Assembly: GCA_004213235.1 (NCBI GenBank) | Contig: SHAI01000124.1 | Location: 1-7,634 of the forward strand | Reading direction: 5' to 3' | DNA length: 7,634 bases | Source: Parvularculaceae bacterium | Lineage (GTDB): Bacteria; Pseudomonadota; Alphaproteobacteria; Caulobacterales; Parvularculaceae | In this document: in pieces, positions 1 to 6,182 of the stretch | How the letters are laid out: every line of letters starts with the position of its first letter | How positions within the stretch are numbered: position 1 is the first letter of the stretch | Made by a program: the position numbers and the translations under genes | Notes under the pieces: generated by a model | What the model saw: the letters and a program-made list of their open reading frames with translations, nothing else | The model's database searches: none | What the model was told of the DNA's origin: nothing

Positions 1-803
1 CCCGCCGCCATAACGAAATCACCATCCTCCAAACCAGAGGCTGAGACTTTTAGATAATGTTCTGGCTCAAACGGGATATTCTCTTCTGAATAGTCGGCCG
101 GCGTGCCGTCGGGTGCCACATAAGCGCGGTAAAAGGCGAAATCGCCCGTGTGCCGTGGCCATTGCCAGTTATCGACATCACCGCCAAACTTGCCAATGTG
201 ATCGCTCGGTCCGTAGACCAGACGAACATCTTTGATCTCCAGGCGTTTTATGAGCTTGTATTGCAATCCCCCGAAGAAGGAGACGGCCTGACACCGAAAG
301 CCTTCCGCCGCTTCACACGTTGCGATTAGAGATTTCTGCCTCGCATCGATTGCATCAAACCGCTCACGACCAGACAAAGTGTCATCAAGCCCGCCCATAA
401 TGGTTTCAGTGACATCAGATACATCAACCGTTACATAAACGCGCGACCCCGGTGCTGCGGGCAGCTCATCCGATTTCTTCCCGGCTAGAAAGCCATCTTC
501 GAGATAATTGTTCTCTTCCGTCGAATTGAACTGGATCGAACCACGCGCGCAGTGGTGATTAGTGACAACTAATCCTTCCGGCGACACAAACGACGCCGTG
601 CATCCGCCCAGCGAAATAACAGCACCCATGGGAAAATCTGTAAGATCAGCCAGAGCCCTTGGATCAAGCTTCAGACCTTTCGCTTTCAAATCCTTGGCAA
701 TTTCCGGCAACTGATCAGGCGTGAACATGCCTTCGACCGCGACTGCCGTATTCGCCGCGCAGAATGCCAACGCGCAGCCCGCTAGCAGGGTAACTTTTTT
801 CAT
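1..803 (-). CDS. S46 family serine dipeptidyl-peptidase (DPP7/DPP11-like), N-terminal part, cut by window edge
   Basis: The reading frame runs open from an ATG at 801-803 to the window edge: 267 codons plus two bases. Family S46 enzymes are usually about 700 residues, so the C-terminal two thirds, including the catalytic serine, lie outside. Residues 1-22 look like a Sec signal peptide (MKK, hydrophobic core, cleavage after AVA), so the product is probably periplasmic or outer-membrane associated. Family hallmarks seen are GGCTASFVSPEGLVVTNHHC at 66-85, with the catalytic His at 83 or 84, and GKFGG...DNWQWPRHTGDF at 204-222, with D221 as the likely catalytic Asp. The His-Asp spacing fits known S46 enzymes. 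Such enzymes remove dipeptides from peptide N-termini. Substrate preference is set by residues beyond the window. A GAGGGA ribosome site at 811-816, 7 bases upstream, supports this start. The gene is divergent from the lipid genes and appears unrelated to them. Confidence 0.93.
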   Translation of the reverse strand, partial: MKKVTLLAGCALAFCAANTAVAVEGMFTPDQLPEIAKDLKAKGLKLDPRALADLTDFPMGAVISLGGCTASFVSPEGLVVTNHHCARGSIQFNSTEENNYLEDGFLAGKKSDELPAAPGSRVYVTVDVSDVTETIMGGLDDTLSGRERFDAIDARQKSLIATCEAAEGFRCQAVSFFGGLQYKLIKRLEIKDVRLVYGPSDHIGKFGGDVDNWQWPRHTGDFAFYRAYVAPDGTPADYSEENIPFEPEHYLKVSASGLEDGDFVMAA

Positions 804-1045
804 GGATAACTCCCTCGATACAATATTTTCCCTATGAAGCAGGGATTGCAGCTCAAAGAAAGGCTATTGCGGAGGGTGGGGGGAAGCGCTTGGTGTGTTG
901 CGCCGAAAAACATTCCCAATCTCCCCTCATATTGTCGCGCCCGAGGCCGGTGTCATTCCAATATTCGAGCTGAAAGATTAACCCTATTTCAGGCCTCCTG
1001 CCCGACGGATTTCATCCATAACTGACCTCAGGCCGGCTCCAAAAA

Positions 1046-1083
1046 TCGAATTTACCGCTTAAATACCGATTGTAATCCCGATT
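1046..1083 (+). repeat. Short direct repeats CCGMTT spaced about one helical turn
   Basis: CCGCTT at 1055-1060, CCGATT at 1066-1071 and CCGATT at 1078-1083 start 11 and 12 bases apart, so they lie on the same DNA face. A degenerate fourth unit, TCGAAT, sits at 1046-1051. This spacing is typical of cooperative regulator binding, but the units are short and chance is possible. Confidence 0.35.
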
Positions 1084-1147
1084 TATCGACCCTCTGGACC
1101 CTTTTTATGCCATTGTTTCAATTGATTTTTTCGACTTTAGAGAGTTG

Positions 1148-1168
1148 TGCAAAAAATATTTTTTTGCA
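1148..1168. promoter_or_regulatory. AT-rich palindrome flanked by TGC/GCA, candidate operator
   Basis: Arms TGCAAAAAA (1148-1156) and TTTTTTTGCA (1159-1168) form a near-perfect inverted repeat centred on 1158. A further TGCGGCA follows at 1170-1176. It lies about 130 bases upstream of the acyltransferase start and just upstream of the proposed -35 box. TGC-rich palindromes are the reported kind of target of the PHA regulator PhaR in alphaproteobacteria. Assigning it to PhaR is inference. No terminator role is expected between divergent genes. Confidence 0.4.
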
Positions 1169-1184
1169 ATGCGGCATTTTTCAC

Positions 1185-1212
1185 TAGACACGACTCTATT
1201 TATTGATATGTT
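1185..1212 (+). promoter_or_regulatory. Candidate promoter of the WS/DGAT-hydrolase-phasin set
   Basis: TAGACA at 1185-1190 matches five of six bases of the sigma-70 -35 consensus. TATGTT at 1207-1212 matches four of six -10 bases, with a 16-base spacer. Transcription would start near 1219 and give a leader of about 78 bases. The match is moderate and was found by eye. Confidence 0.3.
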
Positions 1213-1253
1213 CCACTCGTTGAGTTTCGAACAAAGAATGGCACGGGTAAACC

Positions 1254-1266
1254 AACGCGCCGCGTT
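1254..1266. repeat. Perfect 6-bp inverted repeat in the leader of the acyltransferase gene
   Basis: AACGCG, a single C, then CGCGTT. It ends 30 bases before the ATG and 14 bases before the AGGGAG ribosome site. The one-base loop makes an RNA hairpin poor, so a protein-binding site on DNA is the likelier role if it has one. Confidence 0.3.
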
Positions 1267-1296
1267 AATAACGGACCGACAGGGAGAATCGATAAA

Positions 1297-3066
1297 ATGG
1301 CAAAACGTCTTGGGGAATTGGTCAAAGAATGGTCACCGGAACAGCTGACCGGCCTTGACGCGATGTTCGCGTACGCAGAAACGCCGCGCACACCAATGCA
1401 TATTGGTGACTGCAAGATCTATGATCCGTCCACGGCGCCTGGCGGAAAGGTCCGCTTCAAAGACATTATCAAACATGTCGAAGATCGGCTGCACCGTGCG
1501 AAAACGTTTCGCCAAAAGCTGAAACAAGTTCCGATGGGGTATGATCACCCTTACTGGATCGATGATCCGGACTTTGATATTGAATACCATGTCCGCCATA
1601 TCGCCCTTCCCCACCCCGGCGACTGGCGCCAGCTGTGCATCCAGGTTGCACGCTTACATGCCCGCTCTCTCGACATGTCAAAGCCGCTCTGGGAATTCAC
1701 CGTTATTGAAGGCCTGGACAATATTCCCAATGTCCCCAAGGGTGCTTATGCCATTGTGGCAAAGGTTCACCATTGTGCGATTGACGGTGCATCCGGCGTC
1801 GACATGGCCGAAGCCGTCCATAGTCTTTCCCCGGACGATGAAGTTGAAGAAGCAGACGTGTGGACCCCTGGCCGCGAGCCGTCCAACATGGAGTTATTGG
1901 CGCGCGCCAATTTCAACAATGCAACAAAGCCCTTTCACGCGATGCGCGTGGCACGCCACCTCGCCCCTGGTGCTCTGAAATTCGCCAGCGGACTAAGCAG
2001 CGGTGAAATCAAGCTGCTTGGCGCAAAAATACCACGCACACGGTTCAACGGCGTCGTTTCTGGCCACCGGGTCGTCGAGGGCGTGAATTTTGATATCGAT
2101 GACATCAAAAAAATTCGCCAGCGCATTCCCGGCGCGACCGTGAATGATGCAATCCTTGCTATCGTTGGTGGTGGTCTGCGTCGCTATCTCAAAGCAAAAG
2201 ACGAGCTGCCGCAAGACTCCCTTGTTGCCATGGCACCGGTTTCTGTACGGTCAAAAGATGAGAAAGGCGCGCTCGGTAATCAGGTAACGGCATTGTCAAT
2301 TCAGCTTGGCACGCACATCGCCGACCCTCTGGCCCGTTTGCACTTCACCCATGACGTGGCTTCCAATCAGAAGGCAATGTCCAACGCCGTCGGCGCACGC
2401 GAGCTATCCGATGCGTCCAAGCTCGCCCCGGCGATGGTTTCGGGGATCTCTGCACGGCTTTATTCGCGGCTTGGCCTTGCTAACCGCTTGTCCCCAATGT
2501 TCAACACCGTCGTGACCAACGTTCCGGGGCCACAAGTACCACTCTATATGGCTGGTGCGCGCCTGGTGAGTGCTTATGGCGTTGGCCCGGTCATGGACTC
2601 GATGGGCCTTTTCCATGCGGTCACGAGCTATTGTGGCAGCATTGCCATCACCGTTACCGCATGCCGGAAGATGATGCCAGATCCAGCATTTTACCGCGAA
2701 TGCCTGCAAGCCTCTTTCGACGAATTACTAGAAGCCGCGTCCAAGGAGCGGCCTGCGAAAAAGCGCGCCAAAGTCCAGGAAAAAGAAGTCGCTGCTCCAG
2801 CAGATATGGCCCAGCAACAGCACAACGCTGACGACTTGACGCTGATCAAAGGCGTCGGGGCCCGCTTGGCGGAGCGCCTTCGTGGAGCTGGCGTCTTGAC
2901 CTTTAACCAGATCGCAAAGCTCTCCGTGGGTGATCTGGAAAAGCTGGATGGCGACTTATCCTTGCGCGGAAGACCTATGCGCGATGGCTGGATCGCTCAG
3001 GCCGCAGCATTGGCAGATGTTGACACATCCGAAAGCGGCCCGGACGAAGGCGCAACGGTACACTAA
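1297..3066 (+). CDS. Wax ester synthase/diacylglycerol acyltransferase (WS/DGAT) with C-terminal helix-hairpin-helix domain
   Basis: The bifunctional family transfers an acyl group from acyl-CoA to a fatty alcohol or diacylglycerol, making wax esters or triacylglycerol at the inner membrane or lipid droplet. Residues 18-45 (LTGLDAMFAYAETPRTPMHI) match the family start. The catalytic HHxxxDG motif is H158-H159...D163-G164, PLW is at 130-132, TVNDAILA at 281-288 has the conserved ND (283-284), GNQ is at 327-329, and NVPGP at 408-412 marks the C-terminal WS/DGAT domain. The core ends near 485, a normal length of 450-480. After a basic linker (about 485-500, AKKRAKVQEK) and a Gln-rich stretch comes an added module at about 511-575, with LIKGVGARLAERL, TFNQIAKL and GWIAQAAAL. 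This resembles the HhH tail found on alphaproteobacterial L21 and NuoE. AGGGAG at 1281-1286, 10 bases upstream, supports the start. It is probably the first gene of a three-gene transcript. Confidence 0.93.
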   Translation: MAKRLGELVKEWSPEQLTGLDAMFAYAETPRTPMHIGDCKIYDPSTAPGGKVRFKDIIKHVEDRLHRAKTFRQKLKQVPMGYDHPYWIDDPDFDIEYHVRHIALPHPGDWRQLCIQVARLHARSLDMSKPLWEFTVIEGLDNIPNVPKGAYAIVAKVHHCAIDGASGVDMAEAVHSLSPDDEVEEADVWTPGREPSNMELLARANFNNATKPFHAMRVARHLAPGALKFASGLSSGEIKLLGAKIPRTRFNGVVSGHRVVEGVNFDIDDIKKIRQRIPGATVNDAILAIVGGGLRRYLKAKDELPQDSLVAMAPVSVRSKDEKGALGNQVTALSIQLGTHIADPLARLHFTHDVASNQKAMSNAVGARELSDASKLAPAMVSGISARLYSRLGLANRLSPMFNTVVTNVPGPQVPLYMAGARLVSAYGVGPVMDSMGLFHAVTSYCGSIAITVTACRKMMPDPAFYRECLQASFDELLEAASKERPAKKRAKVQEKEVAAPADMAQQQHNADDLTLIKGVGARLAERLRGAGVLTFNQIAKLSVGDLEKLDGDLSLRGRPMRDGWIAQAAALADVDTSESGPDEGATVH

Positions 3067-3080
3067 CGAAGGATAGAGAT

Positions 3081-3998
3081 ATGCCTCTAGTGAAAGCCAA
3101 CGGGATCAATATTGAGGTCGAGACCCATGGGCCTGAGAATGGCCCGGCCGTGCTCATGATCATGGGATTAGCTGCCCAGCTCACGCATTGGCCTGCCGAT
3201 TTTATCGGTGCACTTACAAAGCAAGGTTATCGGGTGATCACATTTGATAACCGCGATATCGGTTTGTCCGAAAAACTTCATGCGAAACGCGCGCCGCAAC
3301 CCATGGCCTATGCCGCTCTGTCGCGGTTACCCTTTATGAAGGCACTGGCCCCTTACACGCTGAAGGATATGGCGGGAGACGCTGTCGGCGTGCTGGACGC
3401 ATTAAAGGTTGAGAAGGCGCATGTGATCGGCGTTTCCATGGGGGGTATGATTGGCCAGGTTCTGGCGGCAACAAACCCGGATCGGGTCGCCAGCTTCACG
3501 CCAATTATGTCGTCCACCAACCATCCGTCATTACCAAAAGCGGACCCGGAAATCATCAAGGAGATTTTTGCAACCCGCACCAGGCCACGCACACGCGACG
3601 AACTTATTGAACGCACAATTAAGCTGTGGAACCTGATTGGCACACCAGATGGCGGTAACGATCCGGACGTTTTCCGCGAAAAAATTGCCAATGCTGTTGA
3701 TCGGTGTACCTATCCTGCGGGTATCCGCCGGCAGATTTCGGCGATCATCGCGTCCGGCGACCTTCGCCGTTTTGCGAAAAAGATCAAAACCCCAACGCTC
3801 GTGATTCACGGGTCCATCGACCCGCTCTCACCGATGCGCGGCGGCCTTGATATTGCGGCAAGCGTTCAGGATGCACGCTATGAGATTATCGATGGCATGG
3901 GTCATGATCTTCCACCGAAATTCCTCCCACAGATTATCGACCTTATATTAGGTCACCTGCGGGAGGTAACTGAAAACGTCGCAGAGCGCGCGGCGTGA
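3081..3998 (+). CDS. Alpha/beta-fold hydrolase (putative esterase/lipase)
   Basis: This 305-residue soluble hydrolase has no signal peptide. The fold and triad are clear: FDNRDIGLS at 55-63, nucleophile elbow GVSMGG with S119, acid D247 in HGSIDPLSP, and base H275 in GMGHDLP. A cap region spans roughly 145-225. The DNRDIGLS signature belongs to a large esterase group that includes aclacinomycin methylesterase-like proteins, so the substrate cannot be named from sequence. It starts 14 bases after the acyltransferase stop, with GAAGGA at 3068-3073 placed 7 bases before the ATG, so the two are almost certainly co-translated from one message. Position between a neutral-lipid synthase and a phasin suggests a hydrolase acting on wax esters, acylglycerols or PHA oligomers, for example for mobilisation or editing. 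That is inference from context. Confidence 0.88.
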   Translation: MPLVKANGINIEVETHGPENGPAVLMIMGLAAQLTHWPADFIGALTKQGYRVITFDNRDIGLSEKLHAKRAPQPMAYAALSRLPFMKALAPYTLKDMAGDAVGVLDALKVEKAHVIGVSMGGMIGQVLAATNPDRVASFTPIMSSTNHPSLPKADPEIIKEIFATRTRPRTRDELIERTIKLWNLIGTPDGGNDPDVFREKIANAVDRCTYPAGIRRQISAIIASGDLRRFAKKIKTPTLVIHGSIDPLSPMRGGLDIAASVQDARYEIIDGMGHDLPPKFLPQIIDLILGHLREVTENVAERAA

Positions 3999-4055
3999 AG
4001 AAGACAAACTAAATTCCTGTCTAACCTTAAAAATCCCAATGAAGGAGCTTTAAAA

Positions 4056-4514
4056 ATGGCGACCAAGAAAACCACCACGAAGAAAACTGCAACCAAGAAG
4101 CCAGCAGCAAAGGCAGCAACTGAAAATGTTGAAGCAACTGAAGCAACTGAAGCAGCTGTAGAAACAATCATGGCCCGCATCCAGGCTGGATTCAAAGAAG
4201 CTGGCGTTGCCCTCAACGAGACCGGCGGCATCATGGACGAGACCCGTCGTGAGATCCTCATGACGCTGATCACTAATGCCCAGGAGAATACGGACGCAAC
4301 CTTCAACGCCCTGCGCGATGTTATGGAAGCTGAATCTCTTACCGACTCCTTGCGGATCCAGCGCGACGCGCTTCGTGAAGGCATCGAACGCAATGTTGCA
4401 CAGGTTCGCGGAATTGCATCCCTCACCGCAACAGGCGGCCGTGAGTCCATGGAACCAGTTGCTGACTATCTTTCATCCCTGCGCGAACGCGCACGGTCAG
4501 GCGCAAGCGCGTAA
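4056..4514 (+). CDS. Phasin family protein with Lys/Ala-rich N-terminal tail
   Basis: This 152-residue protein probably coats storage granules. Residues 1-21 form a basic, histone H1/PhaF-like tail (MATKKTTTKKTATKKPAAKA). An acidic EAT-repeat hinge (about 23-34) follows, then an all-helical amphipathic domain (about 35-145). Within that, NTDATFNALRDVMEAESL followed by a long helix with IQRDALREGIERNV and a late EPV (133-135) matches the Phasin_2 pattern. No cysteine, signal peptide or membrane span is present. GAAGGAG at 4041-4047, 8 bases before the ATG, is a strong ribosome site, fitting a highly made structural protein. The gene follows the hydrolase by 57 bases and is closed by a strong terminator. 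Phasin_2 proteins bind PHA granule surfaces and affect granule size. Here the neighbours also leave open a coat for neutral-lipid droplets. The basic tail could bind DNA, as proposed for PhaF, but this is inferred from composition. Confidence 0.85.
   Translation: MATKKTTTKKTATKKPAAKAATENVEATEATEAAVETIMARIQAGFKEAGVALNETGGIMDETRREILMTLITNAQENTDATFNALRDVMEAESLTDSLRIQRDALREGIERNVAQVRGIASLTATGGRESMEPVADYLSSLRERARSGASA
4131..4157 (+). repeat. Three tandem 9-base repeats inside the phasin gene
   Basis: GAAGCAACT occurs twice and GAAGCAGCT once, head to tail, encoding EAT-EAT-EAA in the hinge between the basic tail and the phasin domain. In-frame slippage here would change hinge length without breaking the gene. 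Confidence 0.7.
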
Positions 4515-4545
4515 CTGATCCGACGACCTTCGCAAGAAGCCCAAT

Positions 4546-4577
4546 GCGCGGTATGGTTCAACCATGCCGCGCTTTTT
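4546..4577 (+). terminator. Rho-independent terminator after the phasin gene
   Basis: GCGCGGTATGG (4546-4556) pairs with CCATGCCGCGC (4562-4572), with one G-U pair and a TTCAA loop that can close further. TTTTT at 4573-4577 follows directly. The U-tract overlaps the stop codon (4576-4578) of the convergent hydrolase gene. Read on the minus strand the hairpin has no U-tract, so it should act mainly on the plus-strand transcript. Confidence 0.88.
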
Positions 4578-5376
4578 AGTAATTATGGCCTGATGTTGGG
4601 TATGCCATCCGACGCCAGGGGGCGGCTTTTCGGTCAAACGGTGACCATTCAGTCTCCGGCAATGCAAGACGATCAGCAATCGCAAAGAAAACAAACGGGT
4701 TCACCCCAAGCCCACAGTGGCTTGCGAAAACTTCAATATTATCGGTATGTTCTCGCGGCGGCTCAATACACCCACGCCAAGGAACAATCCCATCCGTTTT
4801 TGTAAAGATCGCCGTTGATGGAACGTGTTCAGGCGGGATATGCAGGCGTTCCAGTAGTAATTGCATTTCCGGCGACGCTGCGTCCAGCGGCCCAGCGACC
4901 CGCTCATAAATCCAAGCGATCGTGGATGCTTCAGGCTGTCCCGTAATCGGACTACCAAGCGTGATTACCTGGCGGATTGTATCGGGCATTTGCTTGGCCA
5001 GCTCGCGCGCCATGACGCCGCCTAATGACCAGCCAACCAGCGATACCTTACGGCGCGACTGCCGGAATACACTGACGACCCAATCTGCAAGAAGATCAAT
5101 TTTTCCGCCTTCCGGGCCAGGCCCAAGATTGCGCCCGAGGTTCCAGCCGTAAACATTATACCCTTTTGAGCGTAAAAACCGGCGCAACAAACCGGTAGCG
5201 GTATCACTGGTCAAGAAGCCAGGACAGACAACAACGGAATGTCCGTCCCCTGATGGTGCCATATTTAGCGGCACCTCAGCAGCAGGCAACATCGCCATTT
5301 CCCCCAATGCCCGCCCAAATTCTAGGAACGCGTAAGGCAGAGGGGGTTTAGCCAATTGAACGGGAGCATGAGACAT
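4576..5376 (-). CDS. Alpha/beta hydrolase, putative lipase/esterase (GWSLGG type)
   Basis: From the ATG at 5374-5376 this is a 266-residue cytoplasmic protein, unrelated in motif detail to the hydrolase at 3081-3998. It has VVVCPGFLTSD at about 48-58 (oxyanion region), nucleophile elbow GWSLGG with S117, ITLGSP, acid D195 in FTKTDGIVPW, and base H220 in the conserved SHCGLGVNP. I recognise it as a bacterial family of unassigned hydrolases, with no known substrate. The start is uncertain. An upstream ATG at 5413-5415 has AGGA only 3 bases before it, and a GTG at 5476-5478 would add 34 residues. That extension does not look like protein and would run into an inverted repeat. None of the three starts has an ideal ribosome site. 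Gene order (phaE-phaC-GNAT-this) suggests a role in storage-lipid turnover, but the 212-base gap upstream allows its own promoter. Confidence 0.85.
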   Translation of the reverse strand: MSHAPVQLAKPPLPYAFLEFGRALGEMAMLPAAEVPLNMAPSGDGHSVVVCPGFLTSDTATGLLRRFLRSKGYNVYGWNLGRNLGPGPEGGKIDLLADWVVSVFRQSRRKVSLVGWSLGGVMARELAKQMPDTIRQVITLGSPITGQPEASTIAWIYERVAGPLDAASPEMQLLLERLHIPPEHVPSTAIFTKTDGIVPWRGCIEPPREHTDNIEVFASHCGLGVNPFVFFAIADRLALPETEWSPFDRKAAPWRRMAYPTSGHNY

Positions 5377-5470
5377 TTTACGCCAACTTGTCGATTTCGG
5401 CGGCCAAGCTGACATGAATCCTACGGCAAGACCAGATGATTTTCGACTTTTAACCAACGAAAAGCAGTTA

Positions 5471-5503
5471 TGCTGCACTCGCGAGATCTGCGGCAGTGCA
5501 GCA
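5471..5503. promoter_or_regulatory. Perfect 9-bp inverted repeat rich in TGC/GCA, candidate operator
   Basis: TGCTGCACT at 5471-5479 and AGTGCAGCA at 5495-5503 are exact reverse complements separated by 15 bases. Inside lies a second small palindrome, CTGC-G-GCAG (5488-5496). An AT palindrome (AATTA-AC-TAATT type, 5503-5514) adjoins. The block is about 95-127 bases upstream of the chosen hydrolase start, a suitable place for an operator. CTGC...GCAG motifs resemble reported PhaR targets. An RNA hairpin with a 15-base loop is an alternative. Confidence 0.5.
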
Positions 5504-5518
5504 ATTAACTAATTTCCG

Positions 5519-5532
5519 CCATTGGCAAATGG
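5519..5532. repeat. Small hairpin between GNAT and hydrolase genes
   Basis: CCATT, GGCA loop, AATGG. A second weak stem, AAAGC/GCTTT, follows at about 5536-5550. They lie 57 bases or less downstream of the acetyltransferase stop (minus strand), but no T-tract follows in the minus direction, so I do not call a terminator. Confidence 0.25.
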
Positions 5533-5588
5533 TTTAAAGCAAGGCGCTTTATTCATACGTACAGAGAAACTCCGTAGCCGTTCAATCG

Positions 5589-6167
5589 TTAAGAGTCAGA
5601 GTAAGCCCGCTTCAACGATGCCGCCGACGATACATCGCAAGACAAGATTACAATGTCGTGACCAATCTTCTCATCATCCAGGACATGATCCTTCAAAAGC
5701 GCCTCCCCCCGGAAGCCAAGCTCCTCAAAGATTGCGATCGCACCGGCCTGATCAACCGTCATCTGTGCAATTACTTTCTTCAGGTCTAGCGCCAGGGCTT
5801 GGATAAATGTTTCCTGGATCAACACCCGCCCCAGACCTTTGTGCCTGGAATCTGGCGACACCAGAACCCGCAACTCACCTACGTGCGGCGACCAGGAATG
5901 AGGGTCGGTAAAAAGACCGGCACAGCCAACGACTGCCTCACCCTCAAAAGCGAGGATAGTGTGAATATGGCCGCGCTCATTCGCTTCTGACCACGCATTG
6001 GTGACTTTTTCTTCGGTAATATCCCGCGGCATGAACAGAAGGTCATGGCGCGGGACAGACCGGGCAAACGCCAGGACCGCGCCCTGATCGCTTGGCGTCA
6101 TGCGCCGTAAGTCAATGCTCACGCCTGAAAGATCGATATTTCGGGGATAGCGTGCCGCTTCAGTCAT
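5589..6167 (-). CDS. GNAT family N-acetyltransferase
   Basis: This 192-residue single-domain acetyltransferase would move an acetyl group from acetyl-CoA to an amine or lysine. The N-terminal beta strand is VSIDLRRM at 16-23. Strands ILAFEGEAVVGCAGLF (71-86) and GELRVLVSPDSR (97-108) lead into the acetyl-CoA loop R108-H-K-G111-L-G113, the Q/RxxGxG/A motif. AIFEELGF at 145-152 is the usual motif B, and residues 158-178 (LKDHVLDDEKIGHDIVILS) form the last strands. The acceptor cannot be read from sequence. The start at 6165-6167 is chosen because AAGAGGA (6176-6182) sits 8 bases before it. Two in-frame ATGs further upstream lie inside phaC and lack such a site. It begins 14 bases after the phaC stop, so it is probably co-expressed with the PHA synthase, and a storage-related target is possible. 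Confidence 0.9.
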   Translation of the reverse strand: MTEAARYPRNIDLSGVSIDLRRMTPSDQGAVLAFARSVPRHDLLFMPRDITEEKVTNAWSEANERGHIHTILAFEGEAVVGCAGLFTDPHSWSPHVGELRVLVSPDSRHKGLGRVLIQETFIQALALDLKKVIAQMTVDQAGAIAIFEELGFRGEALLKDHVLDDEKIGHDIVILSCDVSSAASLKRAYSDS

Positions 6168-6175
6168 ATTTCTTA

Positions 6176-6182
6176 TCCTCTT
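6176..6182 (-). promoter_or_regulatory. Ribosome binding site of the GNAT gene, abutting the phaC stop
   Basis: AAGAGGA, read on the minus strand, begins with the last base of the phaC TAA stop (6182-6184) and lies 8 bases before the ATG at 6167. It decides the start of the acetyltransferase and points to translational coupling with phaC. Confidence 0.8.

Larger units (their letters stand above)
804..1296. other. Divergent intergenic region, no gene seen
   Basis: This 493-base stretch separates two divergent genes and must carry the start signals for both. Small open frames in it have no convincing ribosome site or protein character. The half near the S46 gene is more GC-rich. The half near the acyltransferase (about 1040-1215) is AT-rich, with T or A runs near 1102, 1126, 1151, 1159 and 1177, which suggests bent or easily melted DNA. 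It contains spaced CCGATT-like repeats, an A/T palindrome and one plausible promoter, listed separately. I found no convincing promoter hexamers for the S46 gene. Confidence 0.6.

Noticed and set aside
774..803. Lipoprotein signal (LAGC at residues 7-10) in the S46 peptidase
   Set aside because: The motif fits a lipobox but leaves only nine residues before the Cys, too short for a lipoprotein signal. The AVA cleavage site at residue 22 is more natural.
834..1025. Small plus-strand open frame (63 codons) in the divergent intergenic region
   Set aside because: No ribosome site, no recognisable domain and low-complexity composition. It overlaps the likely leader region of the S46 gene.
1145..1348. 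Plus-strand open frame of 67 codons before the acyltransferase
   Set aside because: It runs through the palindrome, the proposed promoter and the true acyltransferase start in another frame, with no ribosome site.
3953..4450. Minus-strand open frame of 165 codons opposite the phasin gene
   Set aside because: It is antisense to a well-supported gene. Its hydrophobic Val/Phe-rich stretch is just the complement of the Lys/Ala tail codons.
4529..4540. CTTC-GCAA-GAAG mini hairpin just before the terminator
   Set aside because: A stem of only 4 bp is expected by chance. The GNRA-type loop is suggestive but not enough for a feature.
5377..5478. N-terminal extension of the second hydrolase from a GTG at 5478
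   Set aside because: No ribosome site, 34 residues without family character, and the start would lie inside an inverted repeat.
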